From: JAGLQQ01 sp043806135
GTDB taxonomy: Bacteria; Omnitrophota; Gorgyraeia; B26-G9
Direction of reading: 5' to 3'
Length of the DNA: 40,153 nucleotides
NCBI GenBank assembly: GCA_043806135.1
Contig: JAZDHG010000039.1
Coordinates: 1-40,153, forward strand
The notes under the pieces are model-generated. The model was given only the letters and a program-made list of their open reading frames with translations, did not search any database and had not been told where the DNA came from. This document shows positions 31,558 through 40,049 of this stretch, one piece after another. Within the stretch, counting starts at the first letter, position 1. The number at the start of each line of letters is the position of its first letter. The translations under genes and the position numbers were made by a program.

Positions 31558-32631
31558 CTATTCTGCTATCAGAGTTAATATTATTTTGATCATAGTATCT
31601 TTTTCTGATGATTTGCTAACAGCAATCATCAGGATTAGAGCAACAAGTGCATTATCATCTATCCGCTTGCTGCTGTTTTTATGTAAAAGAACTCCGTTTT
31701 TCTGTAAAAAACAAATGAAGCTCACCCGGGCTAAAGCCCGGGGTTTCTGAGCGGAATCCCGCAGAGTTGCTTTCATCCCCAGCTTAAAAGCTGGGGTTTT
31801 CAAAGCATGCGGGATAAACAAGGCTGCAGCAATGCGTTTGTTCCCATCTACAAAGCTATGATTCTTAGTAACAAAATACAATAAGTGCGCAGCTTTTTCT
31901 TCTATTGTCGAATAAAGATTTTTGCCTTCAAAGGTCTGATAAATCGCGCCAATTGAGCTTTTAAAACTGTTATCCTTTTCCTGTCCCACAAGGTTAGAAT
32001 CCTTGAACCTCTGTTTCATAGTTTCAATGATCTTCTTTGCCTCAACATAAGTAAGCTCAAATTTAGAACGTTTTGTGCCTTTTGGAACAGAAAGTCTCTG
32101 ATGATCATAATCATCTAAAATGTCCAAAGCCCGGCTGTATTCAGATATGACTTTAACAAGTCCCTTTGTTTCATCAGCAATGTCTTCAAAAGAGATAAGG
32201 TTACCTATAAGTTTAATTGATTTCTGTAATTCCAGATATTTATATTCTGCTGCTATCAGCCGCTTCTCATTAATAGTATATCCCTCAACCAAATGCTTTT
32301 TTAACACATGGGTTGCCCAGATACGAAATTGGGTTCCCCTTTTTGAATTAACCCGATAACCAACTGATAGGATTGCATCAAGATTAAAATATTCTACTTG
32401 ATATATTTTGCCATCACGGGCAGTTGTTGCAAAATTTGCAACAACTGAACCCTTAGTCAATTCTTTCTCTTTAAACACGTTACGCAAATGACGAGATATA
32501 ACCGACTTGTCTCTCTCAAATAAATCTGCCATTTGATTGAGATTCAGCCAAACGGTCTCCTTCTCCAGTCGGACTTCAACTTTATTTTTATAAACAATAA
32601 CCTGACCTTTAGAAATTTCTTTAGGTTTCAC
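31558..32631 (-). CDS. RhuM/Fic-Doc family protein with in-frame palindromic insertion
   Basis: 357 residues. The N-terminal RhuM (virulence-protein-like, DNA-binding-type) domain spans about 10-120 (VWLNLNQMADLFERDKSVISRHLRNVF, YFNLDAILSVGYRVNSKRGTQFRIWA). The C-terminal part is Fic/Doc with the active-site motif HSFVDGNKR at 258-266. Fic enzymes AMPylate or phosphorylate target proteins. Right after the motif, in AALFI, the expected continuation (..FLQKNG) is delayed by about 33 residues (274-306, DNA 31714-31812). This insert is made of two palindromes, CCCGGGCT-AA-AGCCCGGG (31725-31742) and CCCCAGCTT-AA-AAGCTGGGG (31777-31796). The reading frame is kept. Whether the enzyme stays active is unknown. 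No antitoxin gene is obvious. Confidence 0.85.
   Translation of the reverse strand: MKPKEISKGQVIVYKNKVEVRLEKETVWLNLNQMADLFERDKSVISRHLRNVFKEKELTKGSVVANFATTARDGKIYQVEYFNLDAILSVGYRVNSKRGTQFRIWATHVLKKHLVEGYTINEKRLIAAEYKYLELQKSIKLIGNLISFEDIADETKGLVKVISEYSRALDILDDYDHQRLSVPKGTKRSKFELTYVEAKKIIETMKQRFKDSNLVGQEKDNSFKSSIGAIYQTFEGKNLYSTIEEKAAHLLYFVTKNHSFVDGNKRIAAALFIPHALKTPAFKLGMKATLRDSAQKPRALARVSFICFLQKNGVLLHKNSSKRIDDNALVALILMIAVSKSSEKDTMIKIILTLIAE
31714..31812. repeat. Palindromic element inserted inside the Fic domain
   Basis: 99 bp (33 codons) containing two perfect palindromes of 18 and 20 bp separated by GTTTCTGAGCGGAATCCCGC and a short link. It is located exactly where the Fic fold is interrupted, directly after the HxFxDGNKR motif. 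A length divisible by three and the absence of stops in the used frame resemble the protein-coding palindromic elements known from Rickettsia. No second copy of this sequence is in the window. Confidence 0.7.
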
Positions 32632-32755
32632 TCTTTAAATTCCTTTCAGAAAGAATAATCCTTTTATATTTATTTTTTCGACATATTAATTATTATAGCG
32701 CTAAGCTAACCAGAAAGCAATTTAGGGAATTACAAAAAAAATTTCACAAAATCCT

Positions 32756-32863
32756 TTTTGGTTCTCGTCCATGCGTGTCAAAATAAGAAATCCCCCTGCT
32801 TTGCGGGAGGATTTTTATTTTGGCTGCGCTGATTGGTATACCTTATAAATCTATCTTTCTTTA
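32756..32863 (+). repeat. Modular hairpin element, copy B
   Basis: Contains TTTTTGGTTCTCGTCCATGC, then GTCAAAATAAG, a terminator-type hairpin AAATCCCCCTGC-TTT-GCGGGAGGATTT followed by TTATTTT (32788-32820), then GGCTGCGCTGATTGG, TATACCTTATAAAT and CTATCTTTCTTTA. The first hairpin of copies A and C is missing. It lies about 160 bp downstream of the DUF1152-like gene stop (33035, minus strand). The rest of the gap 32632-33034 is AT-rich with nothing recognisable. Confidence 0.65.
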
Positions 32864-33034
32864 AGCAAAAATCTTTTATTATAAAACTTCATGATTCCTA
32901 TGCAGGAATCCCCGAAAATTGATAGATTCTTTTATCAAAATAATATCACTTAAAATAATAGGCCTAACAAGCTTAATACCCTCAAGCTTTGTACGTCTGC
33001 TTAATGCAACATATGAAAAATTCTCTGCTTATTT

Positions 33035-35260
33035 TTAAATAGAGAATCTAATCGCCGCCAAGTAATCAACATTAAAAGAAGAACTTTCATTTTTCATTAC
33101 CTGATTATTTTGACGCACTGAATCTTTGGCCCTATTTATTCCTTCCACTAATCCTTTAAATTCAGCATGATTGACAAATTTGGATATCTCCTGATATTTA
33201 TCTTCGGCTTCTTCCCATTTCCCTTGCATTAACATTTTACGGATAATTGAGTAGCAAGAACGTTCTACAGTATTTCTTAGGCGATCCTCAACATATTCGA
33301 AATAATAATATCCGGCAAAAAATTTCTGCTTATCAATATTTGAAAAATTCTTTAAAACTTCTACTAGAACATCAAATCTCTCGAAATAATCCATAATCCC
33401 CAGTGTTTTAGCGATTTCAGAAACAAGAAAAATATCCACTTTTTTATTTAGGATCATACTCACTAACTGTTCTCCAATATCCTGTTTAACTCGATCAGGC
33501 AAATCTATTTGAGCCATAAATAAAGCGCGGATTGCAGCCAAACGATAAGTAATATGCACCTGCTTATCATAAACCATTACAATAAGTTCCTGAGAACTGA
33601 TCTTATCTTGTTTAAGGTATTCCGTTAGCAACTTGGATATCCATTTTATTCGCTGCCGGTAAGTAACATACGGCGCATCTTCAGTTACATATTTAAGCTG
33701 CTTTTGGAAAAAGTTGCTTAATTGGGCCCAATTCATATTAGCTTGTTTAACTACCGGAGACTTTACTTTTCTAATAATCGAGTTTACATCCCCAACAAAG
33801 ATTGTGGCGCCATAGGCAAAAGGAATAAACTCTTGTCTTTTTTCCAAACGTAAATCCGCGTGCTTAATTGCCAAATTTTCTTGTAATAAAGCCTGGTAAT
33901 TCCACGGGCCATACTCATATATCAAACTGATTTTTTTTTGCTGGTAGAGTTGTGTATGCCGCCGAATATAATTGCCCGATACTTGACTGGCAATCAAATT
34001 AGCAAATATCTTCATCTCTTCAATAATTTTGGGATGATGTTGAAAAAATGTTATATCATCTAAAACTGCCGCAATTTGTTTATTTTTAAAATAATCCGGC
34101 AGATATTCTGCGCTGGATAATGTTTGCCCTAATTCTCCGTCACCCCCCAGAGCTTTAACACCTACAGGGCCTTGATTAAATACCAGCATCCCGATTAAAT
34201 CAGCAATAGGTGAAGACACAAAAAATTCCGGATGATCTTTATTTTTAATCGCTCCCGGTACCTGTAAAAAAATATCCCCTCCCATATCTGTACCAAGGAT
34301 ATAAACCTTGCGTTCACTTACAATTTTTTGATACTCCCGGCTTAAAGTAGCAACTGACTGAGAACTGTCCATCATTAAAAGTTCAATATTCCGCTCCCGA
34401 AGCAAATCAACAATCTTACCCTCGCTCCATTCTGCCTCGTAGACCATCGGTATTCCGGAAATATTAATCTGATGATGTTTTTGATCCAAGAGCTTACTTT
34501 CTATGCGTAAGCCTGGCTTAACCCGGTAAAAGTGAGATACCCCCTTTATTGTTTCTAATCCTCGCAAATAATCAACAGGACAAGGCCCAGCGTTAGGATT
34601 TTCGCGCCCATACTTCACATTAGTACAAATCAATTTAAAAGTTATGTTGGGCTTACCTTGTTGGATAAATATCTCCTTTAGCTGCAGTATAAAAACAATA
34701 GCTCCAAGAACATCTCCACCTCCGCCAGGAGCAGTCACGTGTATCTCAGCTCCGTCAACAATTGATTCGAAATCACGCTTAAACTGTAAATCTTTTACAT
34801 AAAAACAATCGTTTGAGCCGTTTATAACCGGGAAAACCCGTTCAATATGCCTAACTATATGCATAAACCGATTATTGTTATTTATTGCTGTATTATTTGC
34901 GTCTCTATCTTTAAGTAAAATATCAACTGTTTTTTTTATTTCCCAATATTCTAATTCCGTAATCCTGGTTCCATTTTTATTGACCAGCATATCTTGAGCA
35001 TCAATATAATTTACATTTTTTAAAAACTCCGATACAGCAAGCGAAAAACTCCCTCCCTGCAAAAGTTCCTGATTTAGTTTTTCCCTTAGGCTTTTAATGT
35101 AATATATGTTTATATCTTGAATTAAACCAATATTATTAACAGATATCTCTGGACTGAGAAAACTTTGCGCCTGTGCACATGCCTGGTTAGGCAAACAAAA
35201 TACCCCTGAGAATAATACCCAAAATGCTATATAAAAACGCTTTTTATAAATATATCTCAC
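33035..35260 (-). CDS. Secreted DUF1152-like protein with C-terminal helical repeats
   Basis: 741 residues with a signal peptide (RFYIAFWVLFSGVFCLPNQACAQA, cleavage near 30-32). The central part resembles DUF1152: a glycine loop HVTAPGGGGDVLGAIVF (about 174-190), a NAGPCPVDYLRGLETI segment, YILGTDMGGDIFLQVPGA and SSPIADLIGMLVFNQ, then VKALGGDGELG. The last about 200 residues are helix-rich, HEAT/armadillo-like (ITYRLAAIRALFMAQI, SEIAKTLGIMDYFERFDVLVEVLKNF). DUF1152 has no assigned activity, and cytoplasmic forms are the norm, so an exported version with an added solenoid is unusual. It is a single gene between two copies of the modular hairpin element. Confidence 0.65.
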   Translation of the reverse strand: MRYIYKKRFYIAFWVLFSGVFCLPNQACAQAQSFLSPEISVNNIGLIQDINIYYIKSLREKLNQELLQGGSFSLAVSEFLKNVNYIDAQDMLVNKNGTRITELEYWEIKKTVDILLKDRDANNTAINNNNRFMHIVRHIERVFPVINGSNDCFYVKDLQFKRDFESIVDGAEIHVTAPGGGGDVLGAIVFILQLKEIFIQQGKPNITFKLICTNVKYGRENPNAGPCPVDYLRGLETIKGVSHFYRVKPGLRIESKLLDQKHHQINISGIPMVYEAEWSEGKIVDLLRERNIELLMMDSSQSVATLSREYQKIVSERKVYILGTDMGGDIFLQVPGAIKNKDHPEFFVSSPIADLIGMLVFNQGPVGVKALGGDGELGQTLSSAEYLPDYFKNKQIAAVLDDITFFQHHPKIIEEMKIFANLIASQVSGNYIRRHTQLYQQKKISLIYEYGPWNYQALLQENLAIKHADLRLEKRQEFIPFAYGATIFVGDVNSIIRKVKSPVVKQANMNWAQLSNFFQKQLKYVTEDAPYVTYRQRIKWISKLLTEYLKQDKISSQELIVMVYDKQVHITYRLAAIRALFMAQIDLPDRVKQDIGEQLVSMILNKKVDIFLVSEIAKTLGIMDYFERFDVLVEVLKNFSNIDKQKFFAGYYYFEYVEDRLRNTVERSCYSIIRKMLMQGKWEEAEDKYQEISKFVNHAEFKGLVEGINRAKDSVRQNNQVMKNESSSFNVDYLAAIRFSI

Positions 35261-35400
35261 AATCTTGCCTCTACTGTAATATTATCTTTTTATAAAATCG
35301 CATAAGTATACCCTATTTTTATGGTTTTAGCTAGGTTATTACTCTTTTTTTTGATTAAAAATCTACACCCATATGCGATTGCGCAGAAAAGTTCTCTTAC

Positions 35401-35766
35401 GCCGACAGGCGGGAACAATCTTCCTCCTAATACCTCCTTTTTGGTTCTCGTCCAGGCAAAAGGTCTGGCACCCCCCATGGGTCGCTCATTATCTTCCGTT
35501 TGCCCTGGGGAAACAGGGCAGTACTCAGATATTCACTCCTTAGAAGAAAACCCTCATGGTTTTCCCCTAACGTCCTAAAAAAACAGTCCTTGTCCCTTTC
35601 CTTCCGTTCTGTGAATCAATCGCCGATAGGAGAAAAAACTGTTTTTTCTCCTATAACCTCTTTTCACCATGCGGGGCAACCAAACAAAAAAAATACCCCC
35701 TTAAAAAAGGGGGTTATTTTTTGGCTGCGCTGTTTGGTATACCTTATAAATGTATCTCTCTTTCAG
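35401..35766 (+). repeat. Modular hairpin element, copies D and C (compound)
   Basis: Copy D (35401-35455) has GCCGACAGGCGGGAACAATC, CTTCCTCCTAATACCTCC and TTTTTGGTTCTCGTCCAGGC. After 165 bp with a TGCCCTG...CAGGGCA palindrome comes copy C: hairpin TAGGAGAAAAAA-CTG-TTTTTTCTCCTA (35627-35653), ACCTCTTTT, terminator hairpin (35695-35714), then TTTTTTGGCTGCGCTGTTTG, GTATACCTTATAAATG and TATCTCTCTTTC. It fills the gap 35261-35776 and abuts the stop of the FecR-domain gene. Confidence 0.65.
35695..35714 (-). terminator. Bidirectional terminator after the FecR-domain gene
   Basis: ACCCCCTT-AAAA-AAGGGGGT, followed by ATTTTTTTTG on the minus strand and by TATTTTTTGG on the plus strand. It is embedded in copy C of the modular element. 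Confidence 0.65.
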
Positions 35767-35776
35767 CGACCCTCTA

Positions 35777-36682
35777 TTATATATCTATTCTTTTCACGTC
35801 TTTGATCTGCCCCTGGCCAGTTACATGCACTTGATACCCCGCATTAACAATTACTGTATTTTTGTCATCTTTGTTATTAACATCTTTTACCTCAACGCTA
35901 CCCTCAAAAACAAAAATATCCGTAGCTTTTGTTTTATCCACAAACACAGCAAATTCCGTTCCTCTAACAGCCATAACCACAGTAGGCGTGTACACCCTGA
36001 AGCGGTCTTTAGCTATTTGCGCTTCTTTTTTGATTTTTTTAACCTTTAAATTTATCTGTCCGGAAATCAGGTCCAAAACTCCCTCATCATTCTTCATACT
36101 GAGAATCGTATTTTTCCCGATCTCCACCTTGCCGTTGCCTTCAAAACAATATATCTGAACATTTCCATTTTCCCCGGTGATAATCCGGTCCCCTGATTCC
36201 AGATAAGTACTCGGATTTTCAGATAAAGAAACTTCTTTGCCTAGCTTTTTTGAATAATAAGACACCTCCCCGGAATAACCAGTAACAACCGAGTTTATGG
36301 GAAAATCGCTATCAGCCAGATTAGATAATTTTTGCCTTATATGTTTTATTGTTTTTCCCAGCTCTGATTTTTCTTGAAGCGCCTTTTTCTTTGCCGCAAC
36401 AGCAATAGACAAGGCCTGGGAACCGATATCCTCTGCTACTTGATTATTTTCGCTTCGGGCCTGAGAAATAAGATTTTTCGCGTCTTGAATATTGCCTTCT
36501 GCTTTTTTTATCTGAACCGACAGATCATATTTTGTTTTTTCAATATCATCCACAATGTTAGTCGTGAAGTTTTCTTTCATATTCTGCTTGCCTTGAGCAA
36601 AAACCGGACGGCAAACAACCATACTAAATAATATTAAAACCGCTGATAAATAAAATAAGCTCTTGAGTGTTTTATTTTGCAT
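35777..36682 (-). CDS. Exported FecR-domain protein
   Basis: 301 residues with a signal peptide (SLFYLSAVLILFSMVVCRPVFA). Residues about 35-110 form an alanine/lysine-rich coiled coil (NIQDAKNLISQARSENNQVA...). From about 115 a FecR-type beta domain follows: SVVTGYSGEVSYYSK, LESGDRIITGENGNVQIYCF, TPTVVMAVRGTEFAVFVD, TDIFVFEGSVEVKD. Unlike FecR, there is no N-terminal anti-sigma part and no TonB link, so a structural or ligand-binding role outside the cytoplasm is likely. It lies 15 bp after the TPR-PDZ lipoprotein gene and is the last gene of a three-gene exported operon. Confidence 0.85.
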   Translation of the reverse strand: MQNKTLKSLFYLSAVLILFSMVVCRPVFAQGKQNMKENFTTNIVDDIEKTKYDLSVQIKKAEGNIQDAKNLISQARSENNQVAEDIGSQALSIAVAAKKKALQEKSELGKTIKHIRQKLSNLADSDFPINSVVTGYSGEVSYYSKKLGKEVSLSENPSTYLESGDRIITGENGNVQIYCFEGNGKVEIGKNTILSMKNDEGVLDLISGQINLKVKKIKKEAQIAKDRFRVYTPTVVMAVRGTEFAVFVDKTKATDIFVFEGSVEVKDVNNKDDKNTVIVNAGYQVHVTGQGQIKDVKRIDI

Positions 36683-36697
36683 ATTTTTAATCCTTTT

Positions 36698-38155
36698 CTA
36701 TTTCTGCTCTGATTCTAACTCCCACTTTATTATCATATCCTCAGCCTCGCGGATATTAGGTGCCTGGGGAACAGCCTTAATATAAACCCTCATCTGCTCT
36801 ATTGCTCTCTTATAATTCTCAAGCTTGCCCAAAACAAGAGCGCTGTTTAAATACAGCTTTGCCGAATAAGGAGCCTCTTGGAGCGCTTTTTTAAATTCCA
36901 CAATAGCGTCCTTAAATTTCCCCTCTTTTGCCAGCAGTTCTGCTCTTAATGCGTGCTTATGCGCTGTTTCAGAGATCTCAGGAGGAGAGGACATACGAGC
37001 GGTAATTTGGAACAACTCATCCCTTATCTTTTCTTTATCATCCTCAACCATAATCAGCATTGCCTTAGAATATCCATCAAGCGCCTCTTGAAATTTGCCT
37101 TTATCTTCAAGCTGTTTTGCCTTATTAAGCATATTCTCAACCTCAGGCGCGAATGCCTTAAGTAATTCTTTATGTTCCTCTATATCAAGCGATTTATTAT
37201 CAATAATCTTTTCTTCATACAATCTTATTGCTTTATTAAAATCTCCCTGTTTGGCATAAGCCTTAGCCTTGAGAATACACACACCAACTGTCTCAGTAAG
37301 ACCAGTTAGAATATTACTCGCATCCGCATACTTTCCTCGAGCAATATAGATATTCCCCATTGCCTGTTTTGCCAGTAATTCACTCGTTTTAGTAGACATA
37401 TTATTGTCCAATGATTTCTGCGCGCATTCCAGCGCTTCATCCATGCTCCCAATTTTTACCAGCAATAATGATTTTAATGCCAATTTATATGGAAGCTGTG
37501 GGTCTTTGAATTGTCCTAATATAAGCTTTGTTCTCTTAGGCGCCCCATATTTACAGACTTCAACAGAAACACCCGGCTGTTTTCCCTTTATATATTTTTC
37601 AAGCTTAGACTCAACCACTGCATAATTCAGCAAGTTAATATCATCTATAGAAATAAGCTTGTCTCCCACCTTTAAGCCCGCTTTATCAGCCGGGCCGTCT
37701 TTTTCTACTTCTGTAATAAGGCAGGCTTTTGTTTGATATTTTTCTTTCATCAAATTCTCTACACTGACAACAATGGCCTGAGCAATATTCATACTTGCTA
37801 CAGCTACCCCTTCTACTGCAATTCGCATCCCCATCATGCCGTAATTCTTTATATTTATCGCTTTATCAATATCAGAAAGCGCTTTTTTATATTCACCCTG
37901 GTCGTATTCAGCCTTAGCTAGCACAGTTAAAAGCGCGTCATTATCCGGCTCCTTGGCAGCTTTGTTTATTAATGCGGGAATACCCATACTCCCGTATTCT
38001 GAAAAATCTTTCTCAAGCTGAGCCTCATTTCCCTGAGAAGAATCTTTTGCTAATGTCATAAGATCATATTTAAAACTAAATTTTCTACTTGTTGAAGCAC
38101 AACCCGCTAATAAAATAAGCATCACAATCAACATGTTCTTTCCAAAAAACTTCAT
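36698..38155 (-). CDS. TPR and PDZ lipoprotein
   Basis: 485 residues. Lipobox LLAGC (Cys19). TPR-like helices at about 56-105 (DNDALLTVLAKAEYDQGEYKKALSDIDKAI). A PDZ domain at about 142-215 (CLITEVEKDGPADKAGLKVGDKLISIDD). A longer TPR array follows from about 220 to 475 (e.g. GNIYIARGKYADASNIL, KFQEALDGYSKAML, AELLAKEGKFKDAIVEFKKAL, APYSAKLYLNSALVLGKLENYKRAIEQM). No protease domain accompanies the PDZ, so this is a scaffold anchored to a membrane. It lies between the coiled-coil exported gene (89 bp upstream) and the FecR gene (15 bp downstream), suggesting that the three products act together at the cell envelope. Confidence 0.88.
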   Translation of the reverse strand: MKFFGKNMLIVMLILLAGCASTSRKFSFKYDLMTLAKDSSQGNEAQLEKDFSEYGSMGIPALINKAAKEPDNDALLTVLAKAEYDQGEYKKALSDIDKAINIKNYGMMGMRIAVEGVAVASMNIAQAIVVSVENLMKEKYQTKACLITEVEKDGPADKAGLKVGDKLISIDDINLLNYAVVESKLEKYIKGKQPGVSVEVCKYGAPKRTKLILGQFKDPQLPYKLALKSLLLVKIGSMDEALECAQKSLDNNMSTKTSELLAKQAMGNIYIARGKYADASNILTGLTETVGVCILKAKAYAKQGDFNKAIRLYEEKIIDNKSLDIEEHKELLKAFAPEVENMLNKAKQLEDKGKFQEALDGYSKAMLIMVEDDKEKIRDELFQITARMSSPPEISETAHKHALRAELLAKEGKFKDAIVEFKKALQEAPYSAKLYLNSALVLGKLENYKRAIEQMRVYIKAVPQAPNIREAEDMIIKWELESEQK

Positions 38156-38244
38156 ACTTGACCTCCTTTATAATTAATACAACTAGAATTAAATAGAAAC
38201 TCTCTCTTTTAAAATTACTTTTTCCTTTCCAATTTAAACTTCCC

Positions 38245-39366
38245 TCAGTCATTTAACTTTTTTTGCTGTTGAATAATCCCCTGTTTTATTTTCTCTATCT
38301 CCTTAGTGCTATTCTTAGCTTCCTCTAGTATTAGTTTTGCCTTGCGCACTAATTCATCATACTTTTGTTTTTCTTCAAGGCTTTTTGCTTTTCCGGATTC
38401 ATTCTTAAACTTCACAATATCCTGCTCAGCCTTCTTTTTTTGCTCCTTTATCTGCTTTTGCGTCTTGTCCACGCGCTCAAGTTTGATCTTTATATCATTT
38501 TTTAAATAAGCATTATAATTAGCAAACTCCGGACTTTGCTCCTCAACTCTTGTTGGCGCGGGAGGTTCCGGTACATTAGGCAAAGCAGATAGATTATATT
38601 CCTCATCAACCATTTCACCGGCCATTACCTTTTGAGCCTGCAGGCTGAAATGTCTTGCGCCTTCATCATCTTCGCTTCTCATTGCCAATGCTTTTTGGGA
38701 AAAATAATTTGCTACGCGCAGCCGATCAAGTGCTGATAATGATGATGTGTCATACTTTCCCGTGCTCAATGATTGCATCTGCAGCAGATCATCTGAACCA
38801 GTTTTTAACTCCTCAGAACCGAAAAATTCCGATTCCAAAGAATTTCCTGAGCCAAATGTGCTCATCTGCTTAAACAATTCTTCTCCCTGCTTTTTTTTAT
38901 ACGCCTCTTGCGCCTGCTGCTCGGCCTTTTGTTTAGCCTGATAATCCTGCAACTCTTTTTGTTTTTTCAGCTTCTCTACTTCAATCGCCTTTGCCTTAGC
39001 TGCTGCCTGAGCTGCGCTTTCTACAGGAGCCTGAGCCGGCGGAGTAAATACACTCTTCAACATCTCTCCAAATAGATTTACCGCCATGTCTTGACCAAAA
39101 TTATTAGAACTTCCATAGCCCCCGGTACTCTGAGAACCGGTTAAAACACATGTTGAATGGTTCCGCTCATAAGCAGGCCGCGAAGCCCAATAATCCCGGC
39201 ATGCTTGCTCGGTGGCAAAATTCCCCCTCAGAGTATCCCCGCCAAGATGCAGAGTTTTGTTTGCATCAGAATCAAATTGAATCTGCCACTGAGCATAGAC
39301 CAAACTATTTGAATAACAAATAATGGCAGCTAAAACCATACAGCAAAACAATATTTTTCTAAACAT
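38245..39366 (-). CDS. Exported coiled-coil protein
   Basis: 373 residues with a signal peptide (MFRKILFCCMVLAAIICYSNSLVYA). The N-terminal about 70 mature residues contain WQIQFDSDANKTLHLGG and two cysteines that could form a disulphide. Two charged coiled-coil blocks follow: about 115-170 (AAQAAAKAKAIEVEKLKKQKELQDYQ...) and about 285-372 (IKIKLERVDKTQKQIKEQKKKAEQDI...). Between them is a short helical-repeat-like part (SALDRLRVANYFSQKALAM). I do not recognise a family. It heads the TPR-PDZ/FecR operon; TGATATAAT is the likely promoter and AAGGAGAG the ribosome site. Confidence 0.75.
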   Translation of the reverse strand: MFRKILFCCMVLAAIICYSNSLVYAQWQIQFDSDANKTLHLGGDTLRGNFATEQACRDYWASRPAYERNHSTCVLTGSQSTGGYGSSNNFGQDMAVNLFGEMLKSVFTPPAQAPVESAAQAAAKAKAIEVEKLKKQKELQDYQAKQKAEQQAQEAYKKKQGEELFKQMSTFGSGNSLESEFFGSEELKTGSDDLLQMQSLSTGKYDTSSLSALDRLRVANYFSQKALAMRSEDDEGARHFSLQAQKVMAGEMVDEEYNLSALPNVPEPPAPTRVEEQSPEFANYNAYLKNDIKIKLERVDKTQKQIKEQKKKAEQDIVKFKNESGKAKSLEEKQKYDELVRKAKLILEEAKNSTKEIEKIKQGIIQQQKKLND

Positions 39367-39400
39367 TAATTTCTCTCCTTAATTAAAATTGTTTCAATTT

Positions 39401-39406
39401 ATTATA
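39401..39406 (-). promoter_or_regulatory. Extended -10 box of the exported-protein operon
   Basis: Minus strand TGA-TATAAT, about 35 bp before the ATG. The -35 region is weak, so recognition would depend on the TGn extension. Confidence 0.5.
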
Positions 39407-39453
39407 TCATAAATCAATATCTATCATTCTTTTTTTAGTTCTAATCAATACTC

Positions 39454-40020
39454 TTTAGAATAACCACAAATTCGAATCATAAATATCCGGTAGCGCCTAA
39501 TTTATTACAGCGCAACTTTATGGTTGATAAGCCAAATAAGGTATGGGTAAGCGACATAACGTATATCTGGACGTTGGAAGGATGGTTATATTTAGCATCT
39601 GTGCTTGATTTATATTCAAGAGGCGTGGTAGGAACAGCGATGGATGATAAAATAACGGATGAGCTTACACAGCAGGCATTAAAACAGGCGTTGATAAGGC
39701 GGATGCCCTCAGAAGGATTGATGCATCATTCTGATCGGGGCAGCCAATATGCCAGTAATGATTACCGAGGTTTAATAGAAAGCCATAAGATGATAGCAAG
39801 TATGAGCCGCAAAGGAGATTGCTGGGATAATGCGGTTGCTGAGAGTTTTTCCCATACGCTGAAAGTTGAGCTGGTTAATCGTTATCGATTCAAAACAAAA
39901 GCAGAAGCTAAACAAGTAATTTTTAAGTATATTGAAATGTATTACAACACTAAAAGAATACACTCAACGCTGGGCTATTTAAGTCCGATAGATTTTGAAA
40001 AGAGGCTTTTAGTCTCTTAA
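39454..40020 (+). pseudogene. IS3-family transposase (OrfB), 5'-truncated
   Basis: The integrase-core half of an IS3-type OrfB. From the longest ATG frame (39520) it has 166 residues, but the homologous reading continues upstream without a start (ITTNSNHKYPVAPNLLQRNF) to about 39454, where a TAA precedes it; a complete OrfB is about 270-290 residues. All three catalytic acids are present: Asp in WVSDITYI, Asp in HHSDRGSQYAS and Glu in WDNAVAESF. The standard end YNTKRIHSTLGYLSPIDFE is intact. The missing N-terminal half (with OrfA) means it cannot transpose by itself. Confidence 0.85.
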
Positions 40021-40025
40021 CAACC

Positions 40026-40049
40026 TGTCCACTAAAAAGGGGAAGGTCA
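40026..40049 (+). repeat. Right end of the IS3-family element
   Basis: TGTCCACTAAAAAGGGGAAG and the following GTCA lie 5 bp after the transposase stop, a typical position and composition for an IS3-family right inverted repeat. The matching left end is not present next to the truncated 5' side. Beyond it, 40050-40153 shows nothing recognisable. Confidence 0.55.

Noticed and set aside
35290..35478. 62-residue frame with a conserved-looking KEVLGGRLFPPVG segment
   Set aside because: The apparent conservation (KEVIGEKTVFSPIG in copy C) comes from the repeated hairpin module, not from a protein; other copies do not keep the frame.
31311..35766. Integron attC sites
   Set aside because: The gene-then-element order is cassette-like, but no RYYYAAC/GTTRRRY core pairs or integrase gene are visible; kept only as a cassette-like repeat.
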